Positions 1-7,904 of a DNA stretch of 64,000 nt are shown here, piece by piece (position 1 is the stretch's first letter; the number at the start of each line of letters is the position of its first letter). The stretch comes from Streptomyces sp. SLBN-31 (GTDB lineage: Bacteria > Actinomycetota > Actinomycetes > Streptomycetales > Streptomycetaceae): positions 310,001 to 374,000 of the forward strand of contig NZ_VFNC01000001.1 of assembly GCF_006715395.1 (NCBI RefSeq), in the 5' to 3' direction. The position numbers and the translations under genes were made by a program. The notes under the pieces were generated by a model. The model saw only the letters and a list, made by a program, of their open reading frames with translations, was not told the DNA's origin and did no database searches.

Positions 1-67
1 TGCGCCGGTCTCGCGGGATCCCCCGATCCGGCGTGACACAGCACACGCTGCACCCGCTCATGTCTGT

Positions 68-463
68 GTGACTACCTTCCAGGAGACCAGGCCGAACGCG
101 GCGACGAAGCCCGTCCGGTGGGCGGCGGACACGGTGGCGGCGATGCGCGAGGGGGCGCGGCTGCGCCTCGACTACTCGGCGCAGAGCCTGTGGCGCGTCG
201 ACCGGATGATCGAGGACATACGCCGGGAGGACGCGCCGTACGAGGCCGTGGACAAGACGCTGCGCGGCTTCGGCGCCTACGCCGGTGAGGTCGTCGTCCG
301 GGAGACCGGCGCCGAGTGGTGGGCGAGCGGGGGCGAGCACTGGATCAGGACCCCGGACGGCCGGCTGTGGGATCCCATCGACGAGGCACGGCGCTGCTTC
401 CACGGCGACGGGTCGCTGCGTCTGCTGTGCCGGGAGGCGACGGCGGCGAGAACCCCGCAGTAG
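68..463 (+). CDS. Small hypothetical protein, paralogue of next gene
   Basis: A 131-residue protein without signal peptide or membrane segment; I do not recognise a named domain. It shares a pattern with the protein at 757-1188: LDYS-x-x-SL near residue 34, GAYAGEV around residue 70, and a PDGR-x-W-x-P motif near residue 100, so the two are tandem paralogues. The GTG at 68 is the only sensible start; an upstream GTG at 66 runs straight into a stop, and no good Shine-Dalgarno is visible. The coding pattern and paralogy argue that it is real. Function unknown, probably cytoplasmic. Confidence 0.75.
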   Translation: MTTFQETRPNAATKPVRWAADTVAAMREGARLRLDYSAQSLWRVDRMIEDIRREDAPYEAVDKTLRGFGAYAGEVVVRETGAEWWASGGEHWIRTPDGRLWDPIDEARRCFHGDGSLRLLCREATAARTPQ

Positions 464-756
464 GAGACGCGACCGTTTCCACGTGGGCGGGAACGCGGAC
501 CGGGCGCCCACTCAGCAGGTGCGCGGGAGCGGACGCCCGAACCGGTGGACACGGCTCCTTGAGGCAGACCAGGCCGTCCGTCGTGACCGCCGGGCGGCCG
601 CTGGTGCCGGGCTCCGGCCGAACATCACCGGCCGAAAAGGTTGTACGCGCCCGCGATTTTCTTTTGTGGCGATCGACACCCCCGAACCCCGTGATGTTCC
701 GGGGGCGCCGGCCGCTGGGTCAGCCGGGAGCGTCGATCTGGAGGGGGAACCGGCTC

Positions 757-1188
757 ATGGCAGAGGACCACGCGCGCGAACCGCGCGCCGAGGAGATGCG
801 GGCCCGTGCGGCCGCCTTCGTCGCCCACGTGACCGCGCGCAACCGGCTGCCGCTGGACTATTCCGAGCGCAGCCTGCGGGTCGTCGACTTCATGGTCGAC
901 GGCCTGCGCAAGGGCGGCGCCGATCCCGACCGGGCCCGGGGCACACTGACCGCCCTCGGCGCCTACGCAGGCGAGGTGCTCGTCCGGCGCGCCGGCGCGG
1001 TCTGGGTGGACTGCGACGCGTCCCAGCGGGCGTGCTTCGGCCAGCCGGTGGCCGTCCGCATGCCGGACGGACGGGTCTGGAACCCCCTCGGCAAGGTCCG
1101 CAACCGCTTCGAGACGGGCGCCCCCGAGGAATCGCTCCAGCTCTTCTACCTCAGACTGCACGGGAGGGCGCGCCGGGTCGCCGCCTGA
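757..1188 (+). CDS. Small hypothetical protein, tandem paralogue
   Basis: A 143-residue cytoplasmic protein of unknown function, homologous in pattern to the gene at 68-463 (LDYSERSL, GAYAGEVLVR, MPDGRVWNP). The open frame extends upstream to 316, but the ATG at 757 is preceded by a GGAGGGGGA ribosome site at the right distance and begins where the paralogue similarity begins, so 757 is preferred. The 290 bases between the two paralogues show no other gene. The pair probably arose by local duplication and divergence. Confidence 0.78.
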   Translation: MAEDHAREPRAEEMRARAAAFVAHVTARNRLPLDYSERSLRVVDFMVDGLRKGGADPDRARGTLTALGAYAGEVLVRRAGAVWVDCDASQRACFGQPVAVRMPDGRVWNPLGKVRNRFETGAPEESLQLFYLRLHGRARRVAA

Positions 1189-1234
1189 GCGCACGACCTC
1201 AGCCGGGCCCGACACGCCCGGGAACCGATGTGCT

Positions 1235-1250
1235 GTGACACTTCTGTGAC
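1235..1250 (+). promoter_or_regulatory. AfsQ1-type direct repeat GTGAC-n6-GTGAC
   Basis: GTGACACTTCTGTGAC fits the GTnAC-n6-GTnAC consensus described for AfsQ1 in S. coelicolor. It differs at only two of 16 positions from the copy between afsQ1 and sigQ at 40166-40181. It sits about 100 bp upstream of the preferred start of the first ECF sigma gene. GlnR and PhoP sites share GTnAC-like half-sites, so the protein that binds is inferred. Confidence 0.5.
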
Positions 1251-1347
1251 GCGTGGCGCTGTTGACCGTGAAGGCGTGCGCACGGACGGAGGTGGCGCAC
1301 GGCCGGGCCCGGCAGGGCCCGCTTCGCACTCGTACGAACGAGGACAG

Positions 1348-1968
1348 TTGTTGGGCCAGGGACGGGAACCCCGCCGCGTACAGGCGTACGACGCGGAGCT
1401 GGGCGCGGCCGTCGCGCGGGCCCAGGAAGGCGACGAGGCCGCGTTCGCGGTCGCGTACCGGATCGTGCAGCCCGGACTGCTCGGCTACCTCCGCGGGATC
1501 GTCGGCGACGACGCCGAGGACGTGGCCTCCGACGCCTGGCTGGAGATCGCCCGGGACCTCGGCAGGTTCCAGGGCGACGGCCAGGGCTTCCGCGGCTGGA
1601 CGGCGACCATCGCCCGGCACCGCGCACTGGACCACCTGCGACGGCAGAAGGTACGGCCCCGGTCCTCGGCGCTGGAACAGGACGTACTGGAGCTGCCCGG
1701 CCGGCACACCACCCATGAGCAGGCCCTGGAGGCGCTCTCCACCGCGCGCGCCCTGGACCTCGTCCGCAGCCTGCCCCGGGACCAGGCGGAGGCCGTGCTG
1801 TTGCGGGTCGTCGTCGGCCTCGACGGGCCCGCCGCGGCCCGCGTCCTCGGCAAGCGCCCCGGGGCCGTGCGCACCGCCGCGCACCGGGGCCTGAAGCGCC
1901 TGGCCGCCCGGCTGGGCGACACGGGTGTGACGAATGACGACCCCCGGACGCTGGGTGAGTCGAAATGA
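1348..1968 (+). CDS. RNA polymerase ECF-type sigma factor (cassette 1)
   Basis: Sigma-70 family protein with region 2 (AEDVASDAWLEIARDL ... FRGWTATIARHRALDHLRR) and region 4 (SLPRDQAEAVLLRVVVGL followed by the helix-turn-helix KRPGAVRTAAHRGLKRL). The frame is open from an ATG at 1228, but that extension is low-complexity and lies over a regulatory site. The TTG at 1348 follows GAGGACAG and aligns with the start of the paralogous sigma gene at 3279, so it is preferred. The stop overlaps an ATG at 1965. It should direct RNA polymerase to an unknown regulon; the downstream membrane protein is the obvious candidate for its control, though no zinc-binding anti-sigma motif is seen. Confidence 0.85.
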   Translation: MLGQGREPRRVQAYDAELGAAVARAQEGDEAAFAVAYRIVQPGLLGYLRGIVGDDAEDVASDAWLEIARDLGRFQGDGQGFRGWTATIARHRALDHLRRQKVRPRSSALEQDVLELPGRHTTHEQALEALSTARALDLVRSLPRDQAEAVLLRVVVGLDGPAAARVLGKRPGAVRTAAHRGLKRLAARLGDTGVTNDDPRTLGESK

Positions 1969-2126
1969 ACGGCAGCCGAGGCGGACACGTCAACAACGGC
2001 GTGGGAGCCGGCGCGGGCCGGGACACGGAGGGCGGCAGAGCCGCCGAGGGCAGCGGGACGGACGACGACCGCCGGCTGCCGGACAGCAGTGGGTCGTCGG
2101 ACACGGATGGATACGGACATGGGTGA
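1965..2126 (+). CDS. Possible 53-aa coupled ORF or frameshifted N-terminus
   Basis: An ATGA overlap with the sigma stop opens a 53-codon frame rich in Gly, Asp, Ser and Arg, ending inside the start of the next gene. In the second cassette the sigma stop overlaps the membrane-protein start directly, so here the small frame may be either a genuine coupled leader peptide or the true N-terminus of the membrane protein, separated from it by a +1 frameshift within 2089-2126. Both frames there encode similar Gly/His/Asp-rich composition, which favours the second view. Low confidence as an independent gene. Confidence 0.35.
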   Translation: MNGSRGGHVNNGVGAGAGRDTEGGRAAEGSGTDDDRRLPDSSGSSDTDGYGHG

Positions 2127-2925
2127 ACGGCAGGGCGACGGCAGTGGGCACGGCCGTCGGCACGTGCACCCGGGCGACGCGGTGCCGGGCTCCGAGGAGT
2201 GGGCCGGCGGCCCGCGGCTGGAGTCGCTGCTCGTCGCCGCCATGCGCTCCGGCGCCCTCGACGCCGAGGCCGAGCAGCGTGCCGTGGCCGCGTTCCGGGA
2301 GGCCCGTGACGCGGGCGCGCACCAGGCGCGGACCCGGCGCCGGGACGACTGGCGGCCCAGCGGGCAGCGGCGCACACGCCGTTCCCTGAAGGCCACCCTC
2401 GCCCTGTTCCTGGGCGGCCTCACCCTCAGCGGCGCCGCCTACGCGGCGATCGGCACCGCCGGTTCCTCCCACGCCGACCACGACGACCGGCGGCAGGGCC
2501 TGCCCTCCGCCGCCTCGGACGCGCCCGCGGCCACCCCCTCCGACGGCTCCGCCACGCCCGGCGCGGCCGGCGGCTCGCACCACCCGGAGACGGCGAAGGA
2601 CCTCGACGCCCACTGCCGGGCCTACGAGAACGTGGGCGGCAACGGCAAGGCGCTCGCCTCCACGGCCTGGCAGCGGCTGGTCGCCGACGCGGGCGGCGAG
2701 CGGAACGTCGCCGCGTACTGCGCCAAGCGGCTGGGACGGGACACGGCCACGGGCAGGCCCGACCGGACGGCGACACCGAAGACCCCGAAGAAGACCGCCA
2801 CGACCGACCCCCAGAACACCGGCGACTCCGCCAACTCCGGGGGTTCCGGCAACTCCGGCGGTTCGGGCAACTCCGGGAGCACCGGGAACACGGCGGCCGA
2901 CGGCAACGCCGTCAAGAACCCCTGA
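2089..2925 (+). CDS. Single-pass membrane protein of sigma cassette 1
   Basis: A protein of about 278 residues: a cytoplasmic N-terminal part (about 1-100, containing a helical AAFREAR segment shared with the cassette 2 protein), one membrane segment around residues 102-125 (LALFLGGLTLSGAAYAA), and an extracytoplasmic tail ending in repeats of N-S-G-G-S-G. Start is uncertain: GTG at 2089, or ATG at 2107 or 2119; the reading frame may originally have begun at 1965. Topology and position directly after a sigma gene suggest an anti-sigma or sensor role, but the sequence is not a recognised anti-sigma domain. A strong hairpin follows the gene. Confidence 0.8.
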   Translation: MGRRTRMDTDMGERQGDGSGHGRRHVHPGDAVPGSEEWAGGPRLESLLVAAMRSGALDAEAEQRAVAAFREARDAGAHQARTRRRDDWRPSGQRRTRRSLKATLALFLGGLTLSGAAYAAIGTAGSSHADHDDRRQGLPSAASDAPAATPSDGSATPGAAGGSHHPETAKDLDAHCRAYENVGGNGKALASTAWQRLVADAGGERNVAAYCAKRLGRDTATGRPDRTATPKTPKKTATTDPQNTGDSANSGGSGNSGGSGNSGSTGNTAADGNAVKNP

Positions 2926-3000
2926 CCTCACCGGCCCGCGACACCGGGCCCGCTCCACCCGTCGGCACCGGCCTCGACTCGGCTTGCGGCACCGAAGCAA

Positions 3001-3040
3001 CGGCCGGGGCCGCCACCCCCCACAGGAGAGGCCCCGGCCG
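3001..3040 (+). terminator. Hairpin after cassette 1
   Basis: Perfect 11-bp inverted repeat CGGCCGGGGCC at 3001-3011 and 3030-3040. It lies about 75 bp after the membrane-protein stop in the roughly 350-bp gap before the next sigma gene. No other gene is seen in that gap; it also holds the operator-like palindrome at 3125-3146. Confidence 0.6.
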
Positions 3041-3124
3041 TCGCGCGGTCGGGCCGCGCGGCCCGTACTCCCTACAGCGCCGTGAGTGCGGTTTCTGTCA
3101 CACCCCGCATGTGTTCCGCCGCAT

Positions 3125-3146
3125 CACAAGGTGGTTGCACCTTGTG
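3125..3146. promoter_or_regulatory. Operator-like inverted repeat upstream of second sigma gene
   Basis: Arms CACAAGGTG and CACCTTGTG are perfect 9-bp complements separated by four bases, about 130 bp upstream of the second ECF sigma start. Short arms and spacer fit a dimeric repressor site better than a terminator. The protein that binds is unknown. Confidence 0.4.
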
Positions 3147-3278
3147 CGGACATGGACGAGCAACGGTTTCAGGTCGTAACGTGCCTTTCGCGCCGGACTC
3201 GGATGTCGGATGACCGCCCATCGACGGCGGCCTCGACGCCGTGACCAACGGCCGGCCCTTCGACTGAGGAACAAACGG

Positions 3279-3941
3279 GTGCTGGGGGACGACGCGGAGC
3301 TGACCGCCGCGGTGCTTGCGGCACAGGACGGGAACGAGACCGCGTTCCGGACTGTGTACCGAACCGTGCACCCACGCCTGCTCGGCTACGTCCGCACCCT
3401 CGTCGGGGACCCGGACGCCGAGGACGTCGCCTCCGAGGCCTGGCTGCAGATCGCCCGTGACCTGGACCGGTTCACCGGTGACGCGGACCGCTTCCGCGGC
3501 TGGGCGGCCCGGATCGCCCGCAACCGCGCCCTGGACCACATACGGATGCGCGGCCGCCGTCCCGCCATCGGCGGCGACGAGACGGAGCTGACCGGCAAGC
3601 CCGCCGAGTCCGACACCGCGGGCGAGGCCATGGAGGCCCTGGCCACCGACCACACCCTCTCCCTGATCGCCCGGCTGCCGCAGGACCAGGCCGAGGCCGT
3701 CGTGCTGCGCGTGGTCGTCGGCCTCGACGCCAAGACCGCGGCCGAGACGCTCGGCAAGCGCCCGGGCGCCGTGCGCACGGCGGCGCACCGCGGCCTGAAA
3801 CGGCTCGCCGAGCTCCTCGGCCAGGATCCGGAATCGGCCGGCGGCCTCGACGGAATGCCGCCCCAGCGAGAACCGCGCGGCCGCGCGGTGACGTCCGCGA
3901 GTGTGACGCATATGCGCGCGCGGACGCAGAAGGACTTGTGA
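3279..3941 (+). CDS. RNA polymerase ECF-type sigma factor (cassette 2)
   Basis: Sigma-70 family protein closely similar to the product at 1348-1968. Region 2 reads AEDVASEAWLQIARDLDRF then FRGWAARIARNRALDHIRMR; region 4 reads LPQDQAEAVVLRVVVGL then KRPGAVRTAAHRGLKRL. The frame is open from 3210, but the GTG at 3279 has a GAGGA site eight bases upstream and aligns with the start chosen for its paralogue. The C-terminus carries about 45 extra basic and polar residues after the helix-turn-helix. Its TGA overlaps the ATG of the following membrane-protein gene, so the two are translationally coupled. Confidence 0.87.
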   Translation: MLGDDAELTAAVLAAQDGNETAFRTVYRTVHPRLLGYVRTLVGDPDAEDVASEAWLQIARDLDRFTGDADRFRGWAARIARNRALDHIRMRGRRPAIGGDETELTGKPAESDTAGEAMEALATDHTLSLIARLPQDQAEAVVLRVVVGLDAKTAAETLGKRPGAVRTAAHRGLKRLAELLGQDPESAGGLDGMPPQREPRGRAVTSASVTHMRARTQKDL

Positions 3942-5050
3942 TGGCCGACGAGCAGTACACGTGGCTGGACCGTGCGACAGCGGAGGCCCTGCTGCGCGGA
4001 GAGTCACTGGAAGCTGTCGACGCCGCCGCCCGTGACCAGGCCGAACGGCTCGCGAAGACCCTTGAGGCGCTCACTGCCGAACCCCCGCCGACCAGCGCGG
4101 AACTCCCCGGCGAGGCCGCCGCGCTGGCCGCTTTCCGCGCGGCCCGCCAAGCGGCGCCCGCCGAGCGGTCGGCCGCCGGCCACCGCGCCGGTGCCCACGC
4201 CTCCGACGCCGGGCTCGTCCGCATCGGCGGACCCGTCCCGGACGGCCGGCGCGCCCGCCGGGGCCGGTCCGCGCGCTTCGCCCTGACGGCCGTACTGGCG
4301 ACCGGCATGGTCGGCGGAGTCGCCTACGCGGTGACAAGCGGAGTCCTGCCGACGCCGTTCGGCGGCGAGCCCCGCCCCGCCACCTCGGTCACGGCCCCCG
4401 CCTCCCCCAGCCCCCTGGTCTCGTCGTCACCGCACGGTCCGGCCGGCAAGCCCTCGCCGGACGGCTCCACCGGCGGCGCCGACCCGGCCACCCCGGGGAA
4501 CACGCCCGGCGACCGGCCGTCGGCCACGCCCGGGGCCGAGGACGGCGGCTGGTGGCGACGGCAGGCCCCGTCGGCCTGCCGCGACGCGCTGCGCGGCAAG
4601 GAACTGACGGGCGACCGCAGGCAGGCACTGGAGAACGCGGCCGGCGGCTACTCGCCCGACCGCGTGCTGAAGTACTGCAGGAACGTCCTCGCCACCCCCG
4701 GCGCGGCCGGCGACGGCAAGGGCCACGGCGGCGGCAAGGACGACGGTGGCGACGGCGGCAAGAGCAACGGCAACGGCAACGGCAAGGGCAAGGGCAACGG
4801 CAACGGCAAGAGCGGCTCGGGCAAGGGCAAGGGCAACGGGCAGGGCGGCCAGGGCAACCAGAACGGCGGTGGCCAGGGCGGTGACGACGACGGCCACATA
4901 GCCCCCGGCGGCAACGGCCACGGCGGCGGCCGGAAGGGCGACGACACCTCCGCCGGCCCGGCGCTGCCCGGACATCTGCTCACGACGCGGGCCCCGACAC
5001 CGTCACCGGAGCCCACGTACACCGCCCTGACCCCGTCGGACCAGCTCTGA
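3941..5050 (+). CDS. Single-pass membrane protein of sigma cassette 2
   Basis: A 369-residue protein with a cytoplasmic helical N-terminus (about 1-105), one membrane segment near residues 110-130 (FALTAVLATGMVGGVAYAV), and a long extracytoplasmic part that becomes almost pure Gly/Asn/Lys repeats (NGNGKGKGNG type) around residues 260-330. Same architecture as the product at 2089-2925. The ATG at 3941 shares its A with the sigma stop and follows AGAAGGA, so it is the start; a GTG at 3938 is possible. Likely partner or regulator of the sigma factor by coupling, but without recognised anti-sigma motifs. The low-complexity tail might lie in the cell wall. Confidence 0.85.
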   Translation: MADEQYTWLDRATAEALLRGESLEAVDAAARDQAERLAKTLEALTAEPPPTSAELPGEAAALAAFRAARQAAPAERSAAGHRAGAHASDAGLVRIGGPVPDGRRARRGRSARFALTAVLATGMVGGVAYAVTSGVLPTPFGGEPRPATSVTAPASPSPLVSSSPHGPAGKPSPDGSTGGADPATPGNTPGDRPSATPGAEDGGWWRRQAPSACRDALRGKELTGDRRQALENAAGGYSPDRVLKYCRNVLATPGAAGDGKGHGGGKDDGGDGGKSNGNGNGKGKGNGNGKSGSGKGKGNGQGGQGNQNGGGQGGDDDGHIAPGGNGHGGGRKGDDTSAGPALPGHLLTTRAPTPSPEPTYTALTPSDQL

Positions 5051-5193
5051 GCTGCGGTTTCGCACGCGGAAGATTTTTCTTCGGCGGCCCAGTAACGTTT
5101 TCGGCCCCCTCGTCGCAGTACTGAGTGAGCCGACTGGTCATCGGCCGTCGCACAGAGCCGGGGTTCCCCCCGTACCCACGGCTCGTGCACCTC

Positions 5194-5232
5194 GGCGCGG
5201 GCGGGACACGTTCCCCCGGTCCCGCCCGCGCC
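5194..5232. terminator. Bidirectional terminator hairpin between convergent genes
   Basis: Perfect 14-bp inverted repeat: left arm 5194-5207 (GGCGCGGGCGGGAC), right arm 5219-5232. It lies between the convergent membrane-protein gene and the L,D-transpeptidase gene. Confidence 0.65.
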
Positions 5233-5247
5233 CCACACATCTCCCGC

Positions 5248-6060
5248 TCACCGGTACACGACGACCTTGTCGCCGTTGCGCACCTGCGCGTACAGGCTCG
5301 CGATCGCCGCCTCGTCCCGGACGTTGACACAGCCGTGCGAGCCGCCGGCGTAGCCGCGGGCCGCGAAGTCGTACGAGAAGTGCACCGCCTGGCCCCCGCT
5401 GAAGAACATCGCGTAGGGCATCGGGGAGTCGTACAGCGTCGAGAAGTGGTCGCGCGACTTCCAGTACACGTGGAAGACGCCCTCGCGGGTGGGTGTGCCG
5501 ACGGCGCCGAAGCGGACCGACATCTCCGACACCGTGCGCCCGTCGATCATCCAGCGCAGGGTGCGGGTCGTCTTGTCGATGCACAGCACCCGCCCGGTCA
5601 GGCACCGCGGGTCCGGCGGGCCGGCGGGCTGGCCGCCCATCAGATACAGCTCCCACTTGCCCGGCTCGTGCGTCATCCTCTTCAGCCGCTGCCAGGTGAC
5701 GGTGTCCGTCTGGCCGGTCCTCGGCAGCCCGCGCTTGCCCTGGAAGCCCCTGACCGCGTCCTCGGTGAGGTCGTCGTACTGCCCGGTCGGCCCGTCGAAG
5801 AGCCAGTCGACCTGGCGCAGCCGGGCCTGCAATTCGCGGACGTCGTCCCCCGAGTCGCCGCGGGACCACAGGACACCGGCCCCGGCCCGGGACGGAGCCG
5901 CCGTGCTCGGCTTGTCATCGGCCTTCGTCGAGGGGGCGGTACTGCCGGGCAGCTCGATGTGCACCGGTGAGTGCACCTTGCCGTCCGTGCCCTGCACGGT
6001 GCAGCCGCAGACCGCCGCCAGGGCCGCGAGCGCCGCCGTGGCGGCCGTCGATCTCCCCAT
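5248..6060 (-). CDS. L,D-transpeptidase (YkuD) lipoprotein with peptidoglycan-binding domain
   Basis: A 270-residue exported protein. The N-terminus (MGRSTAATAALAALAAVCGC) looks like a lipoprotein signal with Cys20 as lipidation site, though the lipobox is imperfect. A peptidoglycan-binding repeat domain covers about residues 60-125 (ELQARLRQ ... VRGFQGKRGL). A YkuD domain follows, with the catalytic motif SHGCVNV (Cys about 244) and the upstream conserved His. Such enzymes make 3-3 crosslinks in peptidoglycan. The frame is open a further 12 codons upstream, but the ATG at 6060 starts the signal sequence cleanly. Transcribed alone, convergent with the sigma cassette. Confidence 0.9.
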   Translation of the reverse strand: MGRSTAATAALAALAAVCGCTVQGTDGKVHSPVHIELPGSTAPSTKADDKPSTAAPSRAGAGVLWSRGDSGDDVRELQARLRQVDWLFDGPTGQYDDLTEDAVRGFQGKRGLPRTGQTDTVTWQRLKRMTHEPGKWELYLMGGQPAGPPDPRCLTGRVLCIDKTTRTLRWMIDGRTVSEMSVRFGAVGTPTREGVFHVYWKSRDHFSTLYDSPMPYAMFFSGGQAVHFSYDFAARGYAGGSHGCVNVRDEAAIASLYAQVRNGDKVVVYR

Positions 6061-6293
6061 GCCCCAAGTACGCAACACGACCCCCGCCCGTCTCACCGTC
6101 GAGCACGTATGTCACCTCAGATGCTGCCCGCGGGTGACGGGTCGCGAACGGCGCGGCATTGTTGTGACCGGGACCGCACGATGGCTGTGAGTAAGGTCCC
6201 AGGAAACCCCCCTCCACCGGCCGCACGCGCACCGCTACAGTCCGCAGGAGGGTCGGTCCGGTACTGGCGAGTAACAACGGGAGGCATCACACC

Positions 6294-7874
6294 ATGGCGC
6301 GCGAGTCGGAGTCCGGACTGCCCATCGAGCCGGTCTACGGGCCTCAGAGCCTTCAGGGCTGGGACCCGGCCGAGAAGCTGGGGGAGCCGGGCGGATACCC
6401 GTTCACGCGTGGTGTGTACCCGTCGATGTACACCGGCCGTCCCTGGACGATGCGCCAGTACGCGGGCTTCGGTACGGCGACGGAGTCCAACGCCCGCTAC
6501 AAGCAGCTGATCGCGAACGGCACGATGGGCCTGTCGGTCGCCTTCGACCTGCCGACCCAGATGGGCCACGACTCCGACGCGCCGATCGCGCACGGCGAGG
6601 TCGGCAAGGTCGGCGTGGCGATCGACTCGGTCGACGACATGCGGGTGCTGTTCGGCGGGATCCCGCTGGACAAGGTCTCGACGTCGATGACGATCAACGC
6701 GCCCGCGTCGCTGCTGCTGCTCCTGTACCAACTGGTCGCGGAGGAGCAGGGCGTGTCGGCCGACAAGCTGACCGGCACGATCCAGAACGACGTGCTGAAG
6801 GAGTACATCGCGCGCGGGACGTACATCTTCCCGCCCAAGCCCTCGCTGCGGCTGATCGCCGACATCTTCAAGTACTGCAAGGCCGAGATCCCGAAGTGGA
6901 ACACGATCTCGATCTCCGGCTACCACATGGCGGAGGCCGGCGCGTCCCCCGCGCAGGAGATCGCCTTCACGCTCGCGGACGGCATCGAGTACGTCCGTAC
7001 GGCGGTCGCCGCCGGCATGGACGTCGACGACTTCGCCCCGCGTCTGTCCTTCTTCTTCGTCGCGCGTACGACGATCCTCGAAGAGGTCGCCAAGTTCCGT
7101 GCGGCGAGGCGCATCTGGGCGCGGGTCATGCGGGACGAGTTCGGCGCGAAGAACCCCAAGTCGCTGATGCTGCGCTTCCACACGCAGACGGCCGGGGTGC
7201 AGCTGACGGCCCAGCAGCCGGAGGTCAACCTGGTCCGCGTCGCGGTGCAGGGCCTGGCCGCCGTGCTCGGCGGCACGCAGTCCCTGCACACCAACTCCTT
7301 CGACGAGGCGATCGCGCTGCCGACGGACAAGTCCGCGCGCCTGGCACTGCGCACCCAGCAGGTGCTGGCCTACGAGACGGACGTGACCGCGACGGTCGAC
7401 CCCTTCGCCGGGTCCTACGTCATCGAGAAGATGACCGACGACGTCGAGGCCGCGGCCGTCGAGCTGATGCAGAAGGTCGAGGACCTCGGCGGCGCGGTGT
7501 CCGCCATCGAGCACGGCTTCCAGAAGTCCGAGATCGAGCGCAGCGCCTACCGCATCGCCCAGGAGACCGACTCCGGCGAGCGGGTGGTCGTCGGCGTCAA
7601 CCGCTTCCAGCTCGACGAGGAGGAGCCGTACGAGCCCCTCCGCGTCGACCCGGCCATCGAGGCCCAGCAGGCCGAACGCCTGGCGAAGCTGCGTGCCGAG
7701 CGCGACCAGCAGGCGGTGGACACCGCCCTCGCGGCCCTGAAGAAGGCCGCCGAGGGCGAGGACAACGTCCTGTACCCGATGAAGGACGCTCTCAGGGCCC
7801 GCGCCACCGTCGGCGAGGTCTGCAACGCCCTGCGCGAGGTGTGGGGTACGTACGTGCCCAGCGACGCGTTCTGA
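6294..7874 (+). CDS. Methylmalonyl-CoA-mutase-type large subunit, no B12 domain
   Basis: A 526-residue adenosylcobalamin-dependent acyl-CoA mutase catalytic chain (TIM barrel). Motifs include RQYAGFGTA (49-63), TIQNDVLKE (162-170) and SISGYHM with the active-site His211. The protein ends without a DxHxxG cobalamin-binding domain, so it needs a separate small subunit, as isobutyryl-CoA mutase does. By alignment from memory with Propionibacterium methylmalonyl-CoA mutase, Tyr56 and Arg174 match the Tyr89/Arg207 pair that reads a carboxylated substrate; isobutyryl-CoA mutase has Phe/Gln. Methylmalonyl- or ethylmalonyl-type substrates are therefore more likely than isobutyryl-CoA. Start ATG follows GGGAGG. 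No partner gene is in the window. Confidence 0.9.
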   Translation: MARESESGLPIEPVYGPQSLQGWDPAEKLGEPGGYPFTRGVYPSMYTGRPWTMRQYAGFGTATESNARYKQLIANGTMGLSVAFDLPTQMGHDSDAPIAHGEVGKVGVAIDSVDDMRVLFGGIPLDKVSTSMTINAPASLLLLLYQLVAEEQGVSADKLTGTIQNDVLKEYIARGTYIFPPKPSLRLIADIFKYCKAEIPKWNTISISGYHMAEAGASPAQEIAFTLADGIEYVRTAVAAGMDVDDFAPRLSFFFVARTTILEEVAKFRAARRIWARVMRDEFGAKNPKSLMLRFHTQTAGVQLTAQQPEVNLVRVAVQGLAAVLGGTQSLHTNSFDEAIALPTDKSARLALRTQQVLAYETDVTATVDPFAGSYVIEKMTDDVEAAAVELMQKVEDLGGAVSAIEHGFQKSEIERSAYRIAQETDSGERVVVGVNRFQLDEEEPYEPLRVDPAIEAQQAERLAKLRAERDQQAVDTALAALKKAAEGEDNVLYPMKDALRARATVGEVCNALREVWGTYVPSDAF

Positions 7875-7904
7875 GTGTCGGACCCGCGTGCGACACTCCT
7901 TCTC

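Noticed and set aside
1228..1347. N-terminal extension of the first sigma factor from ATG 1228
   Set aside because: Low-complexity sequence over the AfsQ1-type site; the paralogue start aligns with TTG 1348, which has its own ribosome site.
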